Assembly: GCF_022059845.1 (NCBI RefSeq)
Contig: NZ_CP091852.1
Span: 371,045 to 435,044, forward strand
Direction of reading: 5' to 3'
DNA from: Terrirubrum flagellatum
GTDB taxonomy: Bacteria > Pseudomonadota > Alphaproteobacteria > Rhizobiales > Beijerinckiaceae
Length of the DNA stretch: 64,000 nucleotides
Shown here piece after piece: positions 34,900-44,637 of the stretch (positions are counted from its first letter, which is position 1; the number at the start of each line of letters is the position of its first letter). The notes beneath the pieces were generated by a model, which saw only the letters and a program-made list of their open reading frames with translations, did no database searches and was not told where the DNA came from. Made by a program: the position numbers and the translations under genes.

Positions 34900-36165
34900 G
34901 TGCGTGGCAAGGGAAGAGGCGCGAATTCCGTCCGCGTGCGGATGTTCAACGAACGCGTCCTGCTTACGCAGCTCCGTCGTCTGGGACAGGCCTCTCAGAA
35001 GGAGCTGGCTGACGCATCCGGTCTGACCGTTCAGGCCGTCGTCGACATCGTTGATGGCCTTCTACAAAGCCAATTGGTGAGGCCGGTTGGAAAAAGGGCA
35101 GGGCGCGTCGGCCAGCCCTCCATGCTTTATGCGATTGATCCAGACGGCGTTTTCGCCTGCGGCTTACGGGTCGGCGCGGCGTCTGCGGAACTGGTGCTCG
35201 TCGACTTCGAGGGCAACATCCGCGCTCGCCAGGCCCGCGCCATGCCGCCTCATTTCAACGAGGTCAGCGCCTTTGCTTCCGAAGGGTATCGAGCCTTTCT
35301 TAAAGATGGTCCAGTAACTCTGGAACGGACGCTGGGGCTCGGCGTCGCTCTTTCTCACGCGCTTTGGTACGGGCAGGGGAGAGCCCATCTCCCGCCGGAA
35401 GTCGCCGCGTCATGGGCCGACATCGACCTCGCAAAGGAGCTCAAAGCGGCCAGCGGGCTCGCAGTCTTCGTCGAAAATGAAACGCGGGTTGCCGCAATCG
35501 CAGAATATCTGCTCGGCGAAGCCCAGGACTTCGAGAATTTCCTCTACGTGTCCATTGGCGCGCACATTAGCGGCGCATTGGTGATGGGCGGCAATCTGCT
35601 CGGAGGCGCCCACGGTAACACCTCGACGCTCGGCGCGATTCCGGTTGGCCCAAGTCGTCTGGCGCATGCCGACAGTCGCGCCGGTGGTCGCCTCGACGAC
35701 CGCGCCTCGCTTGACGGCCTCATTCGACATCTGGGCCTGCATGGATTCACGATACGCGCCGTTTCTGAACTGCCCAACGTGCTGGATCAGGCGCGAGGCG
35801 TCATCCAGGAATGGGTCGATGATTGCATCGAAGCGTTGGTCGAAGGGCTGACGGCCTGTTTTGCGGTTGTGCCGGTGGAAACCGTCATCATCGACAGCGC
35901 GCTTCCGCAGTTTCTTGTTCTTGAAATTGTGGATCGCCTCGAACGCCGGCTCTCCGGGGAGACGAAGTCCGATGCTCCCCGCTTGCGGATGAGCCGCTTG
36001 GGACAGGACGCCGCCCTTGTCGGCAGCGCGATCCTTCCGGTGAACGCGCATTTCTTTCCCAGCAGCGACGTGCTCGTCGGCGACTCCGCGCTGCAGGACT
36101 TCACCCCGCGACGCCGCGACTTCTTTCGCAACGCGGGGCTCCGAAAAAATCAAGGCGGGAGGTAG
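34900..36165 (+). CDS. ROK family transcriptional regulator
   Basis: A 421-residue protein. The N-terminal winged helix includes RVLLTQLRRLGQASQKELAD and GLTVQAVVDIVDGLL, and the C-terminal ROK sugar-kinase-like domain contains VENETRVAAIAEYLLG and YVSIGAHISGALVMGG. I start at the GTG at 34900, preceded by GGGGAG; the frame is open upstream to 34762 but crosses the AT-rich promoter region. Its stop is two bases before the next ATG, so it is cotranscribed with the binding-protein and permease genes and probably regulates them. Confidence 0.85.
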   Translation: MRGKGRGANSVRVRMFNERVLLTQLRRLGQASQKELADASGLTVQAVVDIVDGLLQSQLVRPVGKRAGRVGQPSMLYAIDPDGVFACGLRVGAASAELVLVDFEGNIRARQARAMPPHFNEVSAFASEGYRAFLKDGPVTLERTLGLGVALSHALWYGQGRAHLPPEVAASWADIDLAKELKAASGLAVFVENETRVAAIAEYLLGEAQDFENFLYVSIGAHISGALVMGGNLLGGAHGNTSTLGAIPVGPSRLAHADSRAGGRLDDRASLDGLIRHLGLHGFTIRAVSELPNVLDQARGVIQEWVDDCIEALVEGLTACFAVVPVETVIIDSALPQFLVLEIVDRLERRLSGETKSDAPRLRMSRLGQDAALVGSAILPVNAHFFPSSDVLVGDSALQDFTPRRRDFFRNAGLRKNQGGR

Positions 36166-36167
36166 AT

Positions 36168-37763
36168 ATGAAAAAAACTTGGATGACAGGAAGAAGCTGG
36201 ATTCGCGCTGTGGCGGCGACCGGCGTCCTGCTCGCTGGCGGCGCGGCCGCATCAGCGGAATCGGTGCTTCGCATCAAGATGGTCGGCGATCTCAAGCAAA
36301 TCGATCCGATCTGGACTTCAAGCTTTCCGGTTCGGGACATGGCGTATCTCGTCTGGGACACGCTGTTCGCCATGGATAAGGATTACAAGGTCCAGCCGCA
36401 GATGGTCGGCAAGTACGACGTCAGCGCCGATGCGAAAATCTATACGCTGACCCTTCGCGATGGTCTGAAATGGCACGACGGCGGCGACGTGACATCGGCC
36501 GATTGCATCGCCTCCCTCGAACGCTGGATGACAAAGGATCCTCTCGGCGGCGAACTCAAGAAATATCTCGATCGATTCGAAAAGGTCGACGACAAAACCT
36601 TCAAACTGGTGCTGAAGGAGCCTTGGGGGCTGACGCTGACCGCGCTCGGCAAGCCCTCGTCCTATGTGCCCTTCATGATGCCCGAACGGCTCGCCAGGAC
36701 GCCGCCGGACAAGGACGTGACAACGCCCGTCGGATCCGGCCCCTACATGATGAAAATGGATGAGTGGCAGCCAGGCGCAAAAGCCGTCTATGTCAGGAAT
36801 CCGAACTATGTTCCGCGATCGGAGCCAGCGAGCTTCATGGCGGGCGGCAAAATCGCCAAAATTGATCGTATCGAACGCATCCACATTCCGGACGAGGTCA
36901 GCGCGGTGAACGCGCTGCTCGCCGGCGAGATCGACTATATGGAAGGCGTGCCTCCCGACATGCTGCCTCTGATCGAGCGCAGCAAGGATGTGGAGATGAT
37001 GATCCGCGATCCGCTCGGCAAGAGCGTGCAGGTCGTGTTGAATCACAAGCAGCCGCCGTTCGACAACGTCAAGATGCGTCAGGCGGTGCAATATGCGCTG
37101 AGCCAGAAGGATTTTCAGGAAGCTTATTTCGGGGATAAGACCAAGCTCTACAAGATTTGTCCCGCGATATTCTTTTGCGGCGCTCCCTATGAGACCGATG
37201 TCAATAGCGAGCGTTACATGAACCAGAACTTCGACAAGGCGAAAGCTCTTCTCAAAGAAGCAGGCTACGATGGAACGCCGATCATCGTGCTCCATCAGAG
37301 CGACCAGAAGGAGTTCGACGATTATATGACGGTGGCCGTGCAGGCGCTGAGAAAGGCGGGATTTGTCGTCGATGACCAGCGCATCGATGCGGCTTCCGTC
37401 TTCTCGCGGCGTGCGAGCAAAGCGCCAGCGAACCAGGGCGGATGGCACATCTTCTCCACGGGTTGGGGCGGCGTCGATCTCATGAACCCGGCGACGAACG
37501 TGTTCGTCACCGGCGCGTGCGACAGCGCGTGGTTTGGCTGGCCATGTGATGAAGAGCTTCAGAAGCTGAGGGCCGCTTTTTTTGCCGCGCGCACCGACGA
37601 AGAACGGAAGGCGACTGCGATCAAGCTTCAGGCGCGCGCCAATGATATCGTGACTTTCATCCCCATGGGTCAGAACTTCATCGTCGGCGCGAAATCCAAA
37701 AAGCTGCAGGGGCTTCTGGATGGTCCCGTTTCAAGCTTCTGGAACGTGTCCAAGCCCAACTGA
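36168..37763 (+). CDS. Peptide/nickel-type ABC transporter substrate-binding protein (family 5)
   Basis: A 531-residue periplasmic protein of the DppA/OppA/NikA family. The signal peptide ends near GAAASAE. Conserved stretches include YTLTLRDGLKWHDGGDVTSADC and PVGSGPYMMKMDEW. GGGAGG precedes the ATG inside the ROK gene end. A strong hairpin follows the stop. The ligand may be a peptide, opine or oligosaccharide; the ROK regulator upstream hints at a sugar-containing ligand, which is inference. Confidence 0.92.
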   Translation: MKKTWMTGRSWIRAVAATGVLLAGGAAASAESVLRIKMVGDLKQIDPIWTSSFPVRDMAYLVWDTLFAMDKDYKVQPQMVGKYDVSADAKIYTLTLRDGLKWHDGGDVTSADCIASLERWMTKDPLGGELKKYLDRFEKVDDKTFKLVLKEPWGLTLTALGKPSSYVPFMMPERLARTPPDKDVTTPVGSGPYMMKMDEWQPGAKAVYVRNPNYVPRSEPASFMAGGKIAKIDRIERIHIPDEVSAVNALLAGEIDYMEGVPPDMLPLIERSKDVEMMIRDPLGKSVQVVLNHKQPPFDNVKMRQAVQYALSQKDFQEAYFGDKTKLYKICPAIFFCGAPYETDVNSERYMNQNFDKAKALLKEAGYDGTPIIVLHQSDQKEFDDYMTVAVQALRKAGFVVDDQRIDAASVFSRRASKAPANQGGWHIFSTGWGGVDLMNPATNVFVTGACDSAWFGWPCDEELQKLRAAFFAARTDEERKATAIKLQARANDIVTFIPMGQNFIVGAKSKKLQGLLDGPVSSFWNVSKPN

Positions 37764-37769
37764 AGAGTT

Positions 37770-37791
37770 GGGGCGGCGTGAACGCCGCCCC
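37770..37791 (+). terminator. Intercistronic hairpin after binding-protein gene
   Basis: GGGGCGGCG (37770-37778) pairs perfectly with CGCCGCCCC (37783-37791) across a TGAA tetraloop, followed by TTCTTCC. It lies 7 bases after the binding-protein stop and 27 bases before the permease start. It likely attenuates read-through or stabilises the upstream message. Confidence 0.75.
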
Positions 37792-37817
37792 TTCTTCCTC
37801 CTGCAGAGCCGGCGCAA

Positions 37818-38759
37818 ATGATCAGATATATAGCGCTGCGACTGCTCGCGCTTCTGCCTGTCGCGGGATGCGTGGTGATCGCTGTCTTCATGCTGCTCCA
37901 CCTGTCGCCGGGCGATCCGGCGGCTATGGTGGCCGGCGATCTCGCCTCACCTGAGCAGATCGCACGCATCCGTGCGCGGCTTCACCTCGACCAGCCTCTC
38001 TATCTGCAATTCGCCATCTGGCTGATCAATCTCCTTCATCTGGATCTGGGGTTTTCCGTCTTCTCCGATCAGCCCGTGGCGCGGCTCATTGCTCAGCGTC
38101 TTGAACCGACGCTTATGCTGGCGCTGACCACGACAATCCTGTCCGTTGCGATCGCAGTGCCTCTCGGAATCCTTGCAGCATGGAAAGCCCGAAGGCCGAT
38201 TGATCGACTGGCTATGGGCATGTCGGTGCTTGGTTTTTCGGTTCCCGCCTTTGTCGTAGGATATGGTTTGATCTACGTCTTTTCGATCAATCTCGGCTGG
38301 TTTCCGGTGCAGGGCTACAAGCCGATTTCATCTGGCCTCGCGGCGTGCCTGCACAGCCTGACATTGCCGAGCGTCACACTGGCCTTCGTCTTCTCGGCGC
38401 TTGTCGCCCGCGTCACCCGCGCAGCCATGCTTGAGATCCTGGCGGAAGACTACATGCGAACAGCGCGCGCCAAGGGCGCCGCGACCGCGCGGCTGCTTTG
38501 GATTCACGCGCTCAAGAATGCGGGGGTTCCCGTCATGACTGTGATCGGCGTCAGCTTCGCCGCGCTGGTGGGCGGGGTCGTGGTGACGGAATCCGTCTTC
38601 AACATTCCAGGAGTCGGGCGCCTGACGATCGACGCGATCCTTCATCGCGACTACCCCATTGTTCAAGGCGTGATCCTGATGTTCTCCGCGCTGCTCATAC
38701 TCATCAATCTTGCCGTCGACCTCAGCTATGCGCTGTTCGACCCACGCATACGCTCCTGA
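37818..38759 (+). CDS. Peptide/nickel-type ABC transporter permease (DppB-like)
   Basis: A 313-residue inner-membrane permease. It has the DppB N-terminal segment MIRYIALRLLALLPV, the HLSPGDPAAMVAG block, and the docking loop DYMRTARAKGAATARLLWIH. It pairs with the DppC-like gene 8 bases downstream. No DppD or DppF ATPase follows. Confidence 0.92.
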   Translation: MIRYIALRLLALLPVAGCVVIAVFMLLHLSPGDPAAMVAGDLASPEQIARIRARLHLDQPLYLQFAIWLINLLHLDLGFSVFSDQPVARLIAQRLEPTLMLALTTTILSVAIAVPLGILAAWKARRPIDRLAMGMSVLGFSVPAFVVGYGLIYVFSINLGWFPVQGYKPISSGLAACLHSLTLPSVTLAFVFSALVARVTRAAMLEILAEDYMRTARAKGAATARLLWIHALKNAGVPVMTVIGVSFAALVGGVVVTESVFNIPGVGRLTIDAILHRDYPIVQGVILMFSALLILINLAVDLSYALFDPRIRS

Positions 38760-38767
38760 GCAACTCC

Positions 38768-39649
38768 ATGACGATCGCTTTCGACGCATCTCCAGAGCCG
38801 GTTGCTCCCGTCGCGAAGGGCCGTAACTTCTCCCTGCGTGCTCATTCACTGACAGTCGCATGCCTGGCGACGCTCGCCGCCTTCGTGATCACGGCGATCG
38901 TCGCACCGCTGCTTGTCGGCGATTATTTCACAATCAACACGCGCATCCGCCTCAAGCCGCCCGGGGAGGAATTCTGGTTCGGCACAGATCATCTCGGGCG
39001 TGACATCTTCGCGCGCACGCTGGTCGGAACACGCAACTCGCTCATCGTTGGCGTTTCGATCGCATTGTTGACGACCGCTGTCGGCGTTTTGATTGGCCTC
39101 TATTCCGGTTATTTCCGCCGGGGCGACGAAATCATCATGAGGATCATGGACGGCCTCATGGCGATTCCGGGCATCCTGCTCGCGGTGGCGCTCGTGTCGG
39201 TTCTCGGCGGAGGAATCGCCACCGTGATCGTCGCCATCACCATCACGGAAACGCCGCGCATGGCGCGCATCGTCCGCGGCGTCACGCTCACGCTGAGGGA
39301 GCAGCCCTTTGTCGCCGCGACGATCGCGATGGGCGCAACGACGTCACGAATCCTTTTCCTGCACATCTTGCCAAACACGATCGGCGTGCTCGCCGTGCAG
39401 GCGACCTATGTGTGCGCCTCCGCGATCATAACCGAATCCATTCTCAGCTTTCTCGGCGTAGGCGCGCCGCCCGAAGTTCCGAGCTGGGGGAATATCATTG
39501 CGCTTGGACGGCAATATTTCCAGATCGCGCCCTGGATCATCTTCTTCCCCGGACTCTTCCTTTCGGCGCTCATCCTCGTGATCAACATCCTTGGCGACAC
39601 GCTACGCGATGGACTCGATCCGCGGCTGACTAGGAACGGCGGCCGCTAG
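38768..39649 (+). CDS. Peptide/nickel-type ABC transporter permease (DppC-like)
   Basis: A 293-residue permease. FGTDHLGRDIFARTLVGTRNSL is the diagnostic DppC/OppC block and SWGNIIALGRQYF is the C-terminal one. The ATG at 38768 lies eight bases after the DppB-like stop; an upstream in-frame extension lies within that gene and is not membrane-like. The next gene encodes a hydrolase, not the expected ATPases, so the ATP-hydrolysing subunits must be encoded elsewhere. Confidence 0.92.
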   Translation: MTIAFDASPEPVAPVAKGRNFSLRAHSLTVACLATLAAFVITAIVAPLLVGDYFTINTRIRLKPPGEEFWFGTDHLGRDIFARTLVGTRNSLIVGVSIALLTTAVGVLIGLYSGYFRRGDEIIMRIMDGLMAIPGILLAVALVSVLGGGIATVIVAITITETPRMARIVRGVTLTLREQPFVAATIAMGATTSRILFLHILPNTIGVLAVQATYVCASAIITESILSFLGVGAPPEVPSWGNIIALGRQYFQIAPWIIFFPGLFLSALILVINILGDTLRDGLDPRLTRNGGR

Positions 39650-39689
39650 GCGCACTCGCAACAGGATCGCGCCCGCTTCAGGAGCATAC

Positions 39690-40403
39690 ATGAAAGAAGC
39701 CCTTCCCCTCGTGCTTATTCCAGGCCTGCTCGCAGATGAGACGACGTGGAAACGTCAGATTGAGCATTTTTCGCGACGTCATCTCGTGATCACGCCGCGA
39801 GATCACTTTGCAAAGGCTTCGATCGCCGTAATGGCCGACTGCATTCTCGCGCGGCTGCCCCCGCGGTTCGCGCTCGTGGGCTGGTCCATGGGCGGCTACA
39901 TCTCATTCGAAATCATGCGCAAGGCGGCGTCGCGCGTCGCGCGTCTCGGGCTGATCAGCACATCTGCGCGCGCTGACGCGCCCGGCGCGGCCGCTGAACG
40001 GCGCGAGAGCGTTGCTCTTGCCGAGCGCGAGTCTCCGTCGGTGGCGTGGCGCCAGAAGATGGGACTAAGCTTCTATCGGCCGGATCGGCTGTCGGCCGAA
40101 ACGCTCGCAGAAATGGAAGAGATGAATGACCGTCTCGGCGTCGACCTCTACCGGACGCAGCAGGAGGCGATTATCAGTCGGGCCGACAGCCGCCCGCTGC
40201 TCGGCGGCATTCGCTGCCCGACGCTCGTGATCTGCGGCACGCATGACCAGCGTACGCCGCCAGCCTGTTCATGGGAGATCGCCTCAGCGGTGAAAGGCGC
40301 CGAGCTTCACCTCCTCGCCGAATGCGGCCATTGCTCGCCGATCGAGGACCCCGCGAGCGTCAATTCGCTACTTGGCGCATGGCTGGAGCGCTCGATCGAC
40401 TAG
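39690..40403 (+). CDS. Alpha/beta hydrolase
   Basis: A 237-residue serine hydrolase. The nucleophile elbow is GWSMGG with Ser66, the acid is probably in ICGTHDQRTPP, and the His is in ECGHCSPIEDP. No signal peptide, so it is cytoplasmic. It takes the place where ATPase genes would be in a peptide-transport operon and may hydrolyse an ester or lactone in the imported compound. A hairpin-free 40-base gap separates it from the permease. Confidence 0.85.
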   Translation: MKEALPLVLIPGLLADETTWKRQIEHFSRRHLVITPRDHFAKASIAVMADCILARLPPRFALVGWSMGGYISFEIMRKAASRVARLGLISTSARADAPGAAAERRESVALAERESPSVAWRQKMGLSFYRPDRLSAETLAEMEEMNDRLGVDLYRTQQEAIISRADSRPLLGGIRCPTLVICGTHDQRTPPACSWEIASAVKGAELHLLAECGHCSPIEDPASVNSLLGAWLERSID

Positions 40404-40552
40404 AACGCAACAAAGTTCCAGCGATTGTCTGGATCTTGACCATGCGGTCTTGAATGAGGTTGGTTTGTTGAGGCCGCCGGCCCGCCTTCCAATCTGCGTC
40501 CGGCCTGTCCCGGCGGGACTCCGGGGAAACCGCGGCCGAACGCGGAGGCGTC

Positions 40553-41437
40553 GTGCCCGATTTTCGCAGTCTCGAGGTTCTGTATTGGGCGGCCCATCTG
40601 CAGAGTTTCCGCAAGGCCGCGGAGCGGCTTAACACGACCCAACCGGCGGTTTCCCAGCGCATTTCGGCGCTTGAATCGGAATTTGGCGCGCGGTTGTTCG
40701 AGCGTACGTCACGCTCGATCAGCGTCACCGCGAAAGGGCGCGCGCTCGTCGAATACGCCGAGCGCTTTTTGCGGTTGCGGGCGGACATGATGAGCGCGCT
40801 TGCGACGCCGGCGGCGATGAGCGGCGTTGTTCGCCTCGGCGTGTCGGAGACGATCGTTCACACTTGGCTCGCGCGTTTCATCGAACGCGCTCATGCGGTC
40901 TATCCCAACATCGTCATCGACATCAGCGTTGATGTTTCGCCGGTCATGCGCAACGCGCTCGTCGATCGCGAAATCGACATGGCCTTTCTGCTCGGGCCGG
41001 TCAGCGAGCCGAACATGTCGAACCTGCCGCTGTGCGATTACCCGCTCGCCTTCGTCGCGGCACCCGGTCTCGTGCTGGGACCCGAACCGCTCTCGCATGA
41101 GAATATTCTCGCCTATCCCTTGATCACTTACCCCAAGAGCACGGCGCCGTATCTGCTGTTGTACGAGGGACTGAGCGCTCCGCATCTGCCGTCGCCGCGC
41201 ATCTTCAGCAATTCGTCGCTCTCCACCATCGTCCGTATGACAATGGACAAGATCGGGCTGAGCGTCATTCCGCCGGTTGTGATCAGCGCGGAACTGGCGC
41301 GCGGGGACCTGCGCCTGGTCGAGACCGCTCTGACGCTGCCGGCGCTGAACTTCACCGCCACCTATCCCATTCAGCTTGGCGGCGGGCTTGCCGCTCCGCT
41401 CGCCCAACTCGCCCGCGAGATCGCCGTCACGGCATGA
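40553..41437 (+). CDS. LysR family transcriptional regulator
   Basis: A 294-residue LTTR. The winged helix includes RSLEVLYWAAHLQSFRKAAE and NTTQPAVSQRISALESEFG, followed by a periplasmic-binding-like co-inducer domain. The start is GTG at 40553 with GGAGG upstream. It lies in the same direction as the DUF1445/liv genes, and a canonical LysR box is found between it and the DUF1445 gene, so it probably activates that operon. Confidence 0.92.
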   Translation: MPDFRSLEVLYWAAHLQSFRKAAERLNTTQPAVSQRISALESEFGARLFERTSRSISVTAKGRALVEYAERFLRLRADMMSALATPAAMSGVVRLGVSETIVHTWLARFIERAHAVYPNIVIDISVDVSPVMRNALVDREIDMAFLLGPVSEPNMSNLPLCDYPLAFVAAPGLVLGPEPLSHENILAYPLITYPKSTAPYLLLYEGLSAPHLPSPRIFSNSSLSTIVRMTMDKIGLSVIPPVVISAELARGDLRLVETALTLPALNFTATYPIQLGGGLAAPLAQLAREIAVTA

Positions 41438-41460
41438 AATCTGCTTCTTGTCGGCGATGT

Positions 41461-41475
41461 ATAAGCGCAGCTTAT
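41461..41475. promoter_or_regulatory. LysR-type binding site (T-N11-A)
   Basis: ATAAGCGCAGCTTAT is a perfect 15-bp inverted repeat (ATAAGC, GCA, GCTTAT) with the T-N11-A geometry of LTTR boxes and the ATAAG-N5-CTTAT form seen for GcvA-like regulators. It is 24 bases after the LysR stop and 126 bases before the DUF1445 start, the expected distance for an activator site. Confidence 0.7.
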
Positions 41476-41601
41476 CGAAATCGATCCTGAATCATAATTG
41501 GACGCAGGCATGGCGAAGCGGCTGAATGGCTGGGACGGAGTGAGGGGAGCGCTCTGGCGGGCCACGCGCCAGCGCGTGGAGTCGCCGGGCCGCGTGATCA
41601 A

Positions 41602-42417
41602 ATGACCAGCAACATCGCGATCCCATCGATTGGCCCGGGCGCCGAACCGGCTCGCGCAGCGCGGCTCGCCTGCCGGTCGGGAGCGCTGACCGGTTCGACC
41701 GCCGGCGTTGCGCCCGGCTTCGTGCAAGGCAATCTCGCGGTGCTGCCGAAGGATCTCGCCAATGACTTCCTGCGCTTCTGCCAGGTCAACCCGCGCCCAT
41801 GTCCGGTGATCGGAGTCTCCGATGTCGGCGATTTCCGCGTCCCGTCGCTTGGCGCCGATCTCGACATCCGCACCGATTTTCCCGGCTATCGCATCTGGCG
41901 GAATGGAGAACTCGTTGAAGAGACGGCCGATGCGACGCGCTGGTGGCGGGATGATCTCGTAGCTTTCGTCATCGGCTGCTCGCTCTCCTTTGAAGAGGCT
42001 CTTGCCGCCGAAGGAATTCCGCTCCGCCATATCGAAAGCGGCGTGCGCGTGCCGATGTACCGCACCAATATTCCCTGCGCGCCGGCAGGGCGCTTCGCTG
42101 GGCCGATGGTTGTGTCGATGCGGCCTTTGATGCCGGCGCAGGCGATCCGCGCAATCCAGATCACGACGCGCTTTCCCGCCGTCCACGGCGCGCCGGTGCA
42201 TATCGGTCTGCCCCATCTGATCGGCGTGAATGATTTATCGAAGCCCGACTATGGCGACGCGGTCTCTATCCGCGAAGACGAATTGCCGACATTCTGGGCG
42301 TGCGGCGTGACGCCGCAATCAGTGATCGCAGCAGCGAAAGTGGAGTTCGCAATCACGCATGCGCCCGGCTGCATGCTGGTGACGGACCGTCGAAACACGG
42401 AGTTCGCGGTGCTGTGA
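41602..42417 (+). CDS. Putative hydro-lyase, DUF1445 family
   Basis: A 271-residue protein of the DUF1445 family, whose members include putative hydro-lyases and D-glutamate cyclase. Characteristic stretches are [30 protein letters not shown] and [13 protein letters not shown], followed by [10 protein letters not shown]. These proteins are cytoplasmic and about 260-280 residues, as here. It precedes the liv transporter by 53 bases on the same strand and probably transforms the imported amino-acid-like compound. Confidence 0.85.
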   Translation: MTSNIAIPSIGPGAEPARAARLACRSGALTGSTAGVAPGFVQGNLAVLPKDLANDFLRFCQVNPRPCPVIGVSDVGDFRVPSLGADLDIRTDFPGYRIWRNGELVEETADATRWWRDDLVAFVIGCSLSFEEALAAEGIPLRHIESGVRVPMYRTNIPCAPAGRFAGPMVVSMRPLMPAQAIRAIQITTRFPAVHGAPVHIGLPHLIGVNDLSKPDYGDAVSIREDELPTFWACGVTPQSVIAAAKVEFAITHAPGCMLVTDRRNTEFAVL

Positions 42418-42470
42418 AGACGATCGCGCGATCGTCGTTGGTTCAGGATTCATATAAGGAGGGGTGAGAG

Positions 42471-43730
42471 ATGAATCGCAGGGACATTCTTCTCGCTGGC
42501 GCGTCTGCCGCCGCAACCGCGAGTGTTTCGATCGGATCGCGCGGCGCGCTGGCGCAGGGCGCGAAGGAAATCACTATCGGCGTCATCTATCCGCTCTCCG
42601 GCGCCAACGCGCAGATCGGCGTCGACGCCAAGCACGCCTTCGAGACGGCTGCCGATCTGATCAACAACGCTCATGATCTCGACTTGCCGACCGCCAGGAA
42701 CGCCGGTCTGCCGGGCCTTGGCGGCGCAAAAGTGAAGCTCGTCTACGCCGATCATCAGGGCGATCCGCAGAAGGGCCGTTCCGAAGCCGAGCGTCTGATC
42801 ACGCAGGACAAGGTCGCGGCCATTGTCGGCGCCTATCATTCAGCGGTGTCAGCGACCGTCAGTGCGACATGCGAACGTTACGGCGTTCCCTTTGTCTGTG
42901 CGGACTCCTCGTCTCCGAGCCTGCATCGTCGCAACATGAAGTTCTTCTTCCGGCCCGCCGCGCATGATGAGATGTTCTCGGGCGCCATGTTTCAGTTTCT
43001 CGATAATTTGAAGAAGAAAGGCAAAAAGATCGAGACGGTGGGCCTGTTCTTCGAAGATACGATCTTCGGGACCGACTCCTCGAACGTGCAACGCAAGCTG
43101 GCTGGCGATCTCGGATTCAAGGTTGTCGCCGACATCAAATATCGTTCGAATTCGCCATCGCTGACCGCGGAAATCCAGCAGCTCAAGAATGTCGACGCCG
43201 ACGTGGTCATGCCTTCGACCTACACCACGGACGCGATCTTGATGGTGAAGACGATGGCGGAACTCGGCTACAAGCCGAAGAACATCGTGGCGCAGGCGGC
43301 TGGCTTCTCCGAGAAGGTCGTCTTCGATGCTGTCGGCGACAAGCTGCAGGGCCTGATCTCACGCGCCAGCTTCTCGCTCGACATGGCGACGAAGCGGCCG
43401 ATGGTGAAAACGATCAACGACATGTACAAGACGCGCGCCGGCCGCGACCTCAACGACAACACGTCGCGTCAGGTGATGGCGATGGTGGTCCTCGCCGACG
43501 CGATCGATCGCGCAAAGACGGTAGACGGCGCCAAGATCCGCGACGCGCTGGCCGCCACCGACATTCCAGGCGAGCGCACTTTCATGCCGTGGTCGCGCGT
43601 GAAATTCGGCGAAGATGGCCAGAACATCTGTGCCGACCCCGTGCTGCTGCAATATGTGAAGGACAGTTTCGTCACCATTTTCCCGTCGACAGTTGCGGTC
43701 GCCGAACCGCTCTGGCCGATGAACGCGTGA
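42471..43730 (+). CDS. livK: Branched-chain-type ABC transporter substrate-binding protein
   Basis: A 419-residue periplasmic binding protein of the Leu/Ile/Val receptor family. It opens with a twin-arginine-like signal (MNRRDILLAGASA) and continues with ITIGVIYPLSGANAQIG and DKVAAIVGAYHSAVS. The ATG follows AAGGAGGGG, an exceptionally strong ribosome binding site that fits high expression. It is the first of five complete transporter genes. The ligand need not be a branched-chain amino acid; DUF1445 as neighbour suggests another amino-acid-like substrate. Confidence 0.92.
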   Translation: MNRRDILLAGASAAATASVSIGSRGALAQGAKEITIGVIYPLSGANAQIGVDAKHAFETAADLINNAHDLDLPTARNAGLPGLGGAKVKLVYADHQGDPQKGRSEAERLITQDKVAAIVGAYHSAVSATVSATCERYGVPFVCADSSSPSLHRRNMKFFFRPAAHDEMFSGAMFQFLDNLKKKGKKIETVGLFFEDTIFGTDSSNVQRKLAGDLGFKVVADIKYRSNSPSLTAEIQQLKNVDADVVMPSTYTTDAILMVKTMAELGYKPKNIVAQAAGFSEKVVFDAVGDKLQGLISRASFSLDMATKRPMVKTINDMYKTRAGRDLNDNTSRQVMAMVVLADAIDRAKTVDGAKIRDALAATDIPGERTFMPWSRVKFGEDGQNICADPVLLQYVKDSFVTIFPSTVAVAEPLWPMNA

Positions 43731-43758
43731 TACGCGCAGGCGCGATGGAATTTCTGGA

Positions 43759-44637
43759 ATGACGACGCAAGCGCTGTTGCAGGTGCTGGCGAGCGGGCTG
43801 CTGATGGGGCTGATCTACGCCCTCATCGCAGTCGGCCTCTCGCTGATTTTCGGTCTGATGGACGTGGTGAATTTCGCCCATGGCGAATTTCTCATGATCG
43901 CCATGTACGCCGCCTTCGGGCTTGTTCTCCTGACAGCGCTCGACCCGATCGTGCTGGCGCCGCTGGTTGCGGCGCTCATGTTTTGCGTCGGCGGGCTCGC
44001 CTATCTCGGCGTCGTGCGCTTCGCCATGCGCGCCAAGGCGAACGCCGGCATGGTGCAGATTTTTGCGACCTTCGGGCTCGCGATCCTGATCCAGGGCGCG
44101 GCGCAGTATCTGTTCACGCCGGACTACCGCAACATCCAGACCTCCTGGCTCGGCGGCAAGACGTTTGAGGTGGGAGGCGTCTTTCTGCCATTGCCGCAAA
44201 TCTTCGGCGGCTTCGTCTCGATCGTCGCCTTCGCGGGACTCTATCTCCTGATGACGCGGACCGATTTCGGCAAGGCGTTGGAAGCGACGCGCGAGGATCA
44301 GGGCGCGGTTGCGTTGGTTGGCATCGACCGCAACAAGGTGTTCGCGATTGGATGGGGTCTTGGAGCGGCGCTTGTTGGTCTCGCCGGTGTTGTGCTCTCA
44401 ATCTTCTACTACATCCATCCGCAGGTAGGTTCGGCCTTCGCGTTGATCGCCTATGTCACCGTTGCGCTCGGCGGCTTCGGCAGCGTGTTCGGCGCGCTTG
44501 CGGCGGGCATGATTGTCGGCGTCGTCGAGGCGATAACGGCGATTGTGCTGCCTCCTGCGCTGAAATCGATCGGCGTCTATGCGCTTTATCTCGGCGTTGT
44601 GTTCATCAGGCCAAGCGGCCTGTTCGGGAGGCTGTGA
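43759..44637 (+). CDS. livH: Branched-chain-type ABC transporter permease LivH
   Basis: A 292-residue permease with the family opening ASGLLMGLIYALIAVGLSLIFG and the block MDVVNFAHGEFLMIAMYAAF. The later LVGIDRNKVFAIGWGLGAAL is also conserved. It forms the channel with LivM, whose ATG overlaps this stop. Confidence 0.92.
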   Translation: MTTQALLQVLASGLLMGLIYALIAVGLSLIFGLMDVVNFAHGEFLMIAMYAAFGLVLLTALDPIVLAPLVAALMFCVGGLAYLGVVRFAMRAKANAGMVQIFATFGLAILIQGAAQYLFTPDYRNIQTSWLGGKTFEVGGVFLPLPQIFGGFVSIVAFAGLYLLMTRTDFGKALEATREDQGAVALVGIDRNKVFAIGWGLGAALVGLAGVVLSIFYYIHPQVGSAFALIAYVTVALGGFGSVFGALAAGMIVGVVEAITAIVLPPALKSIGVYALYLGVVFIRPSGLFGRL

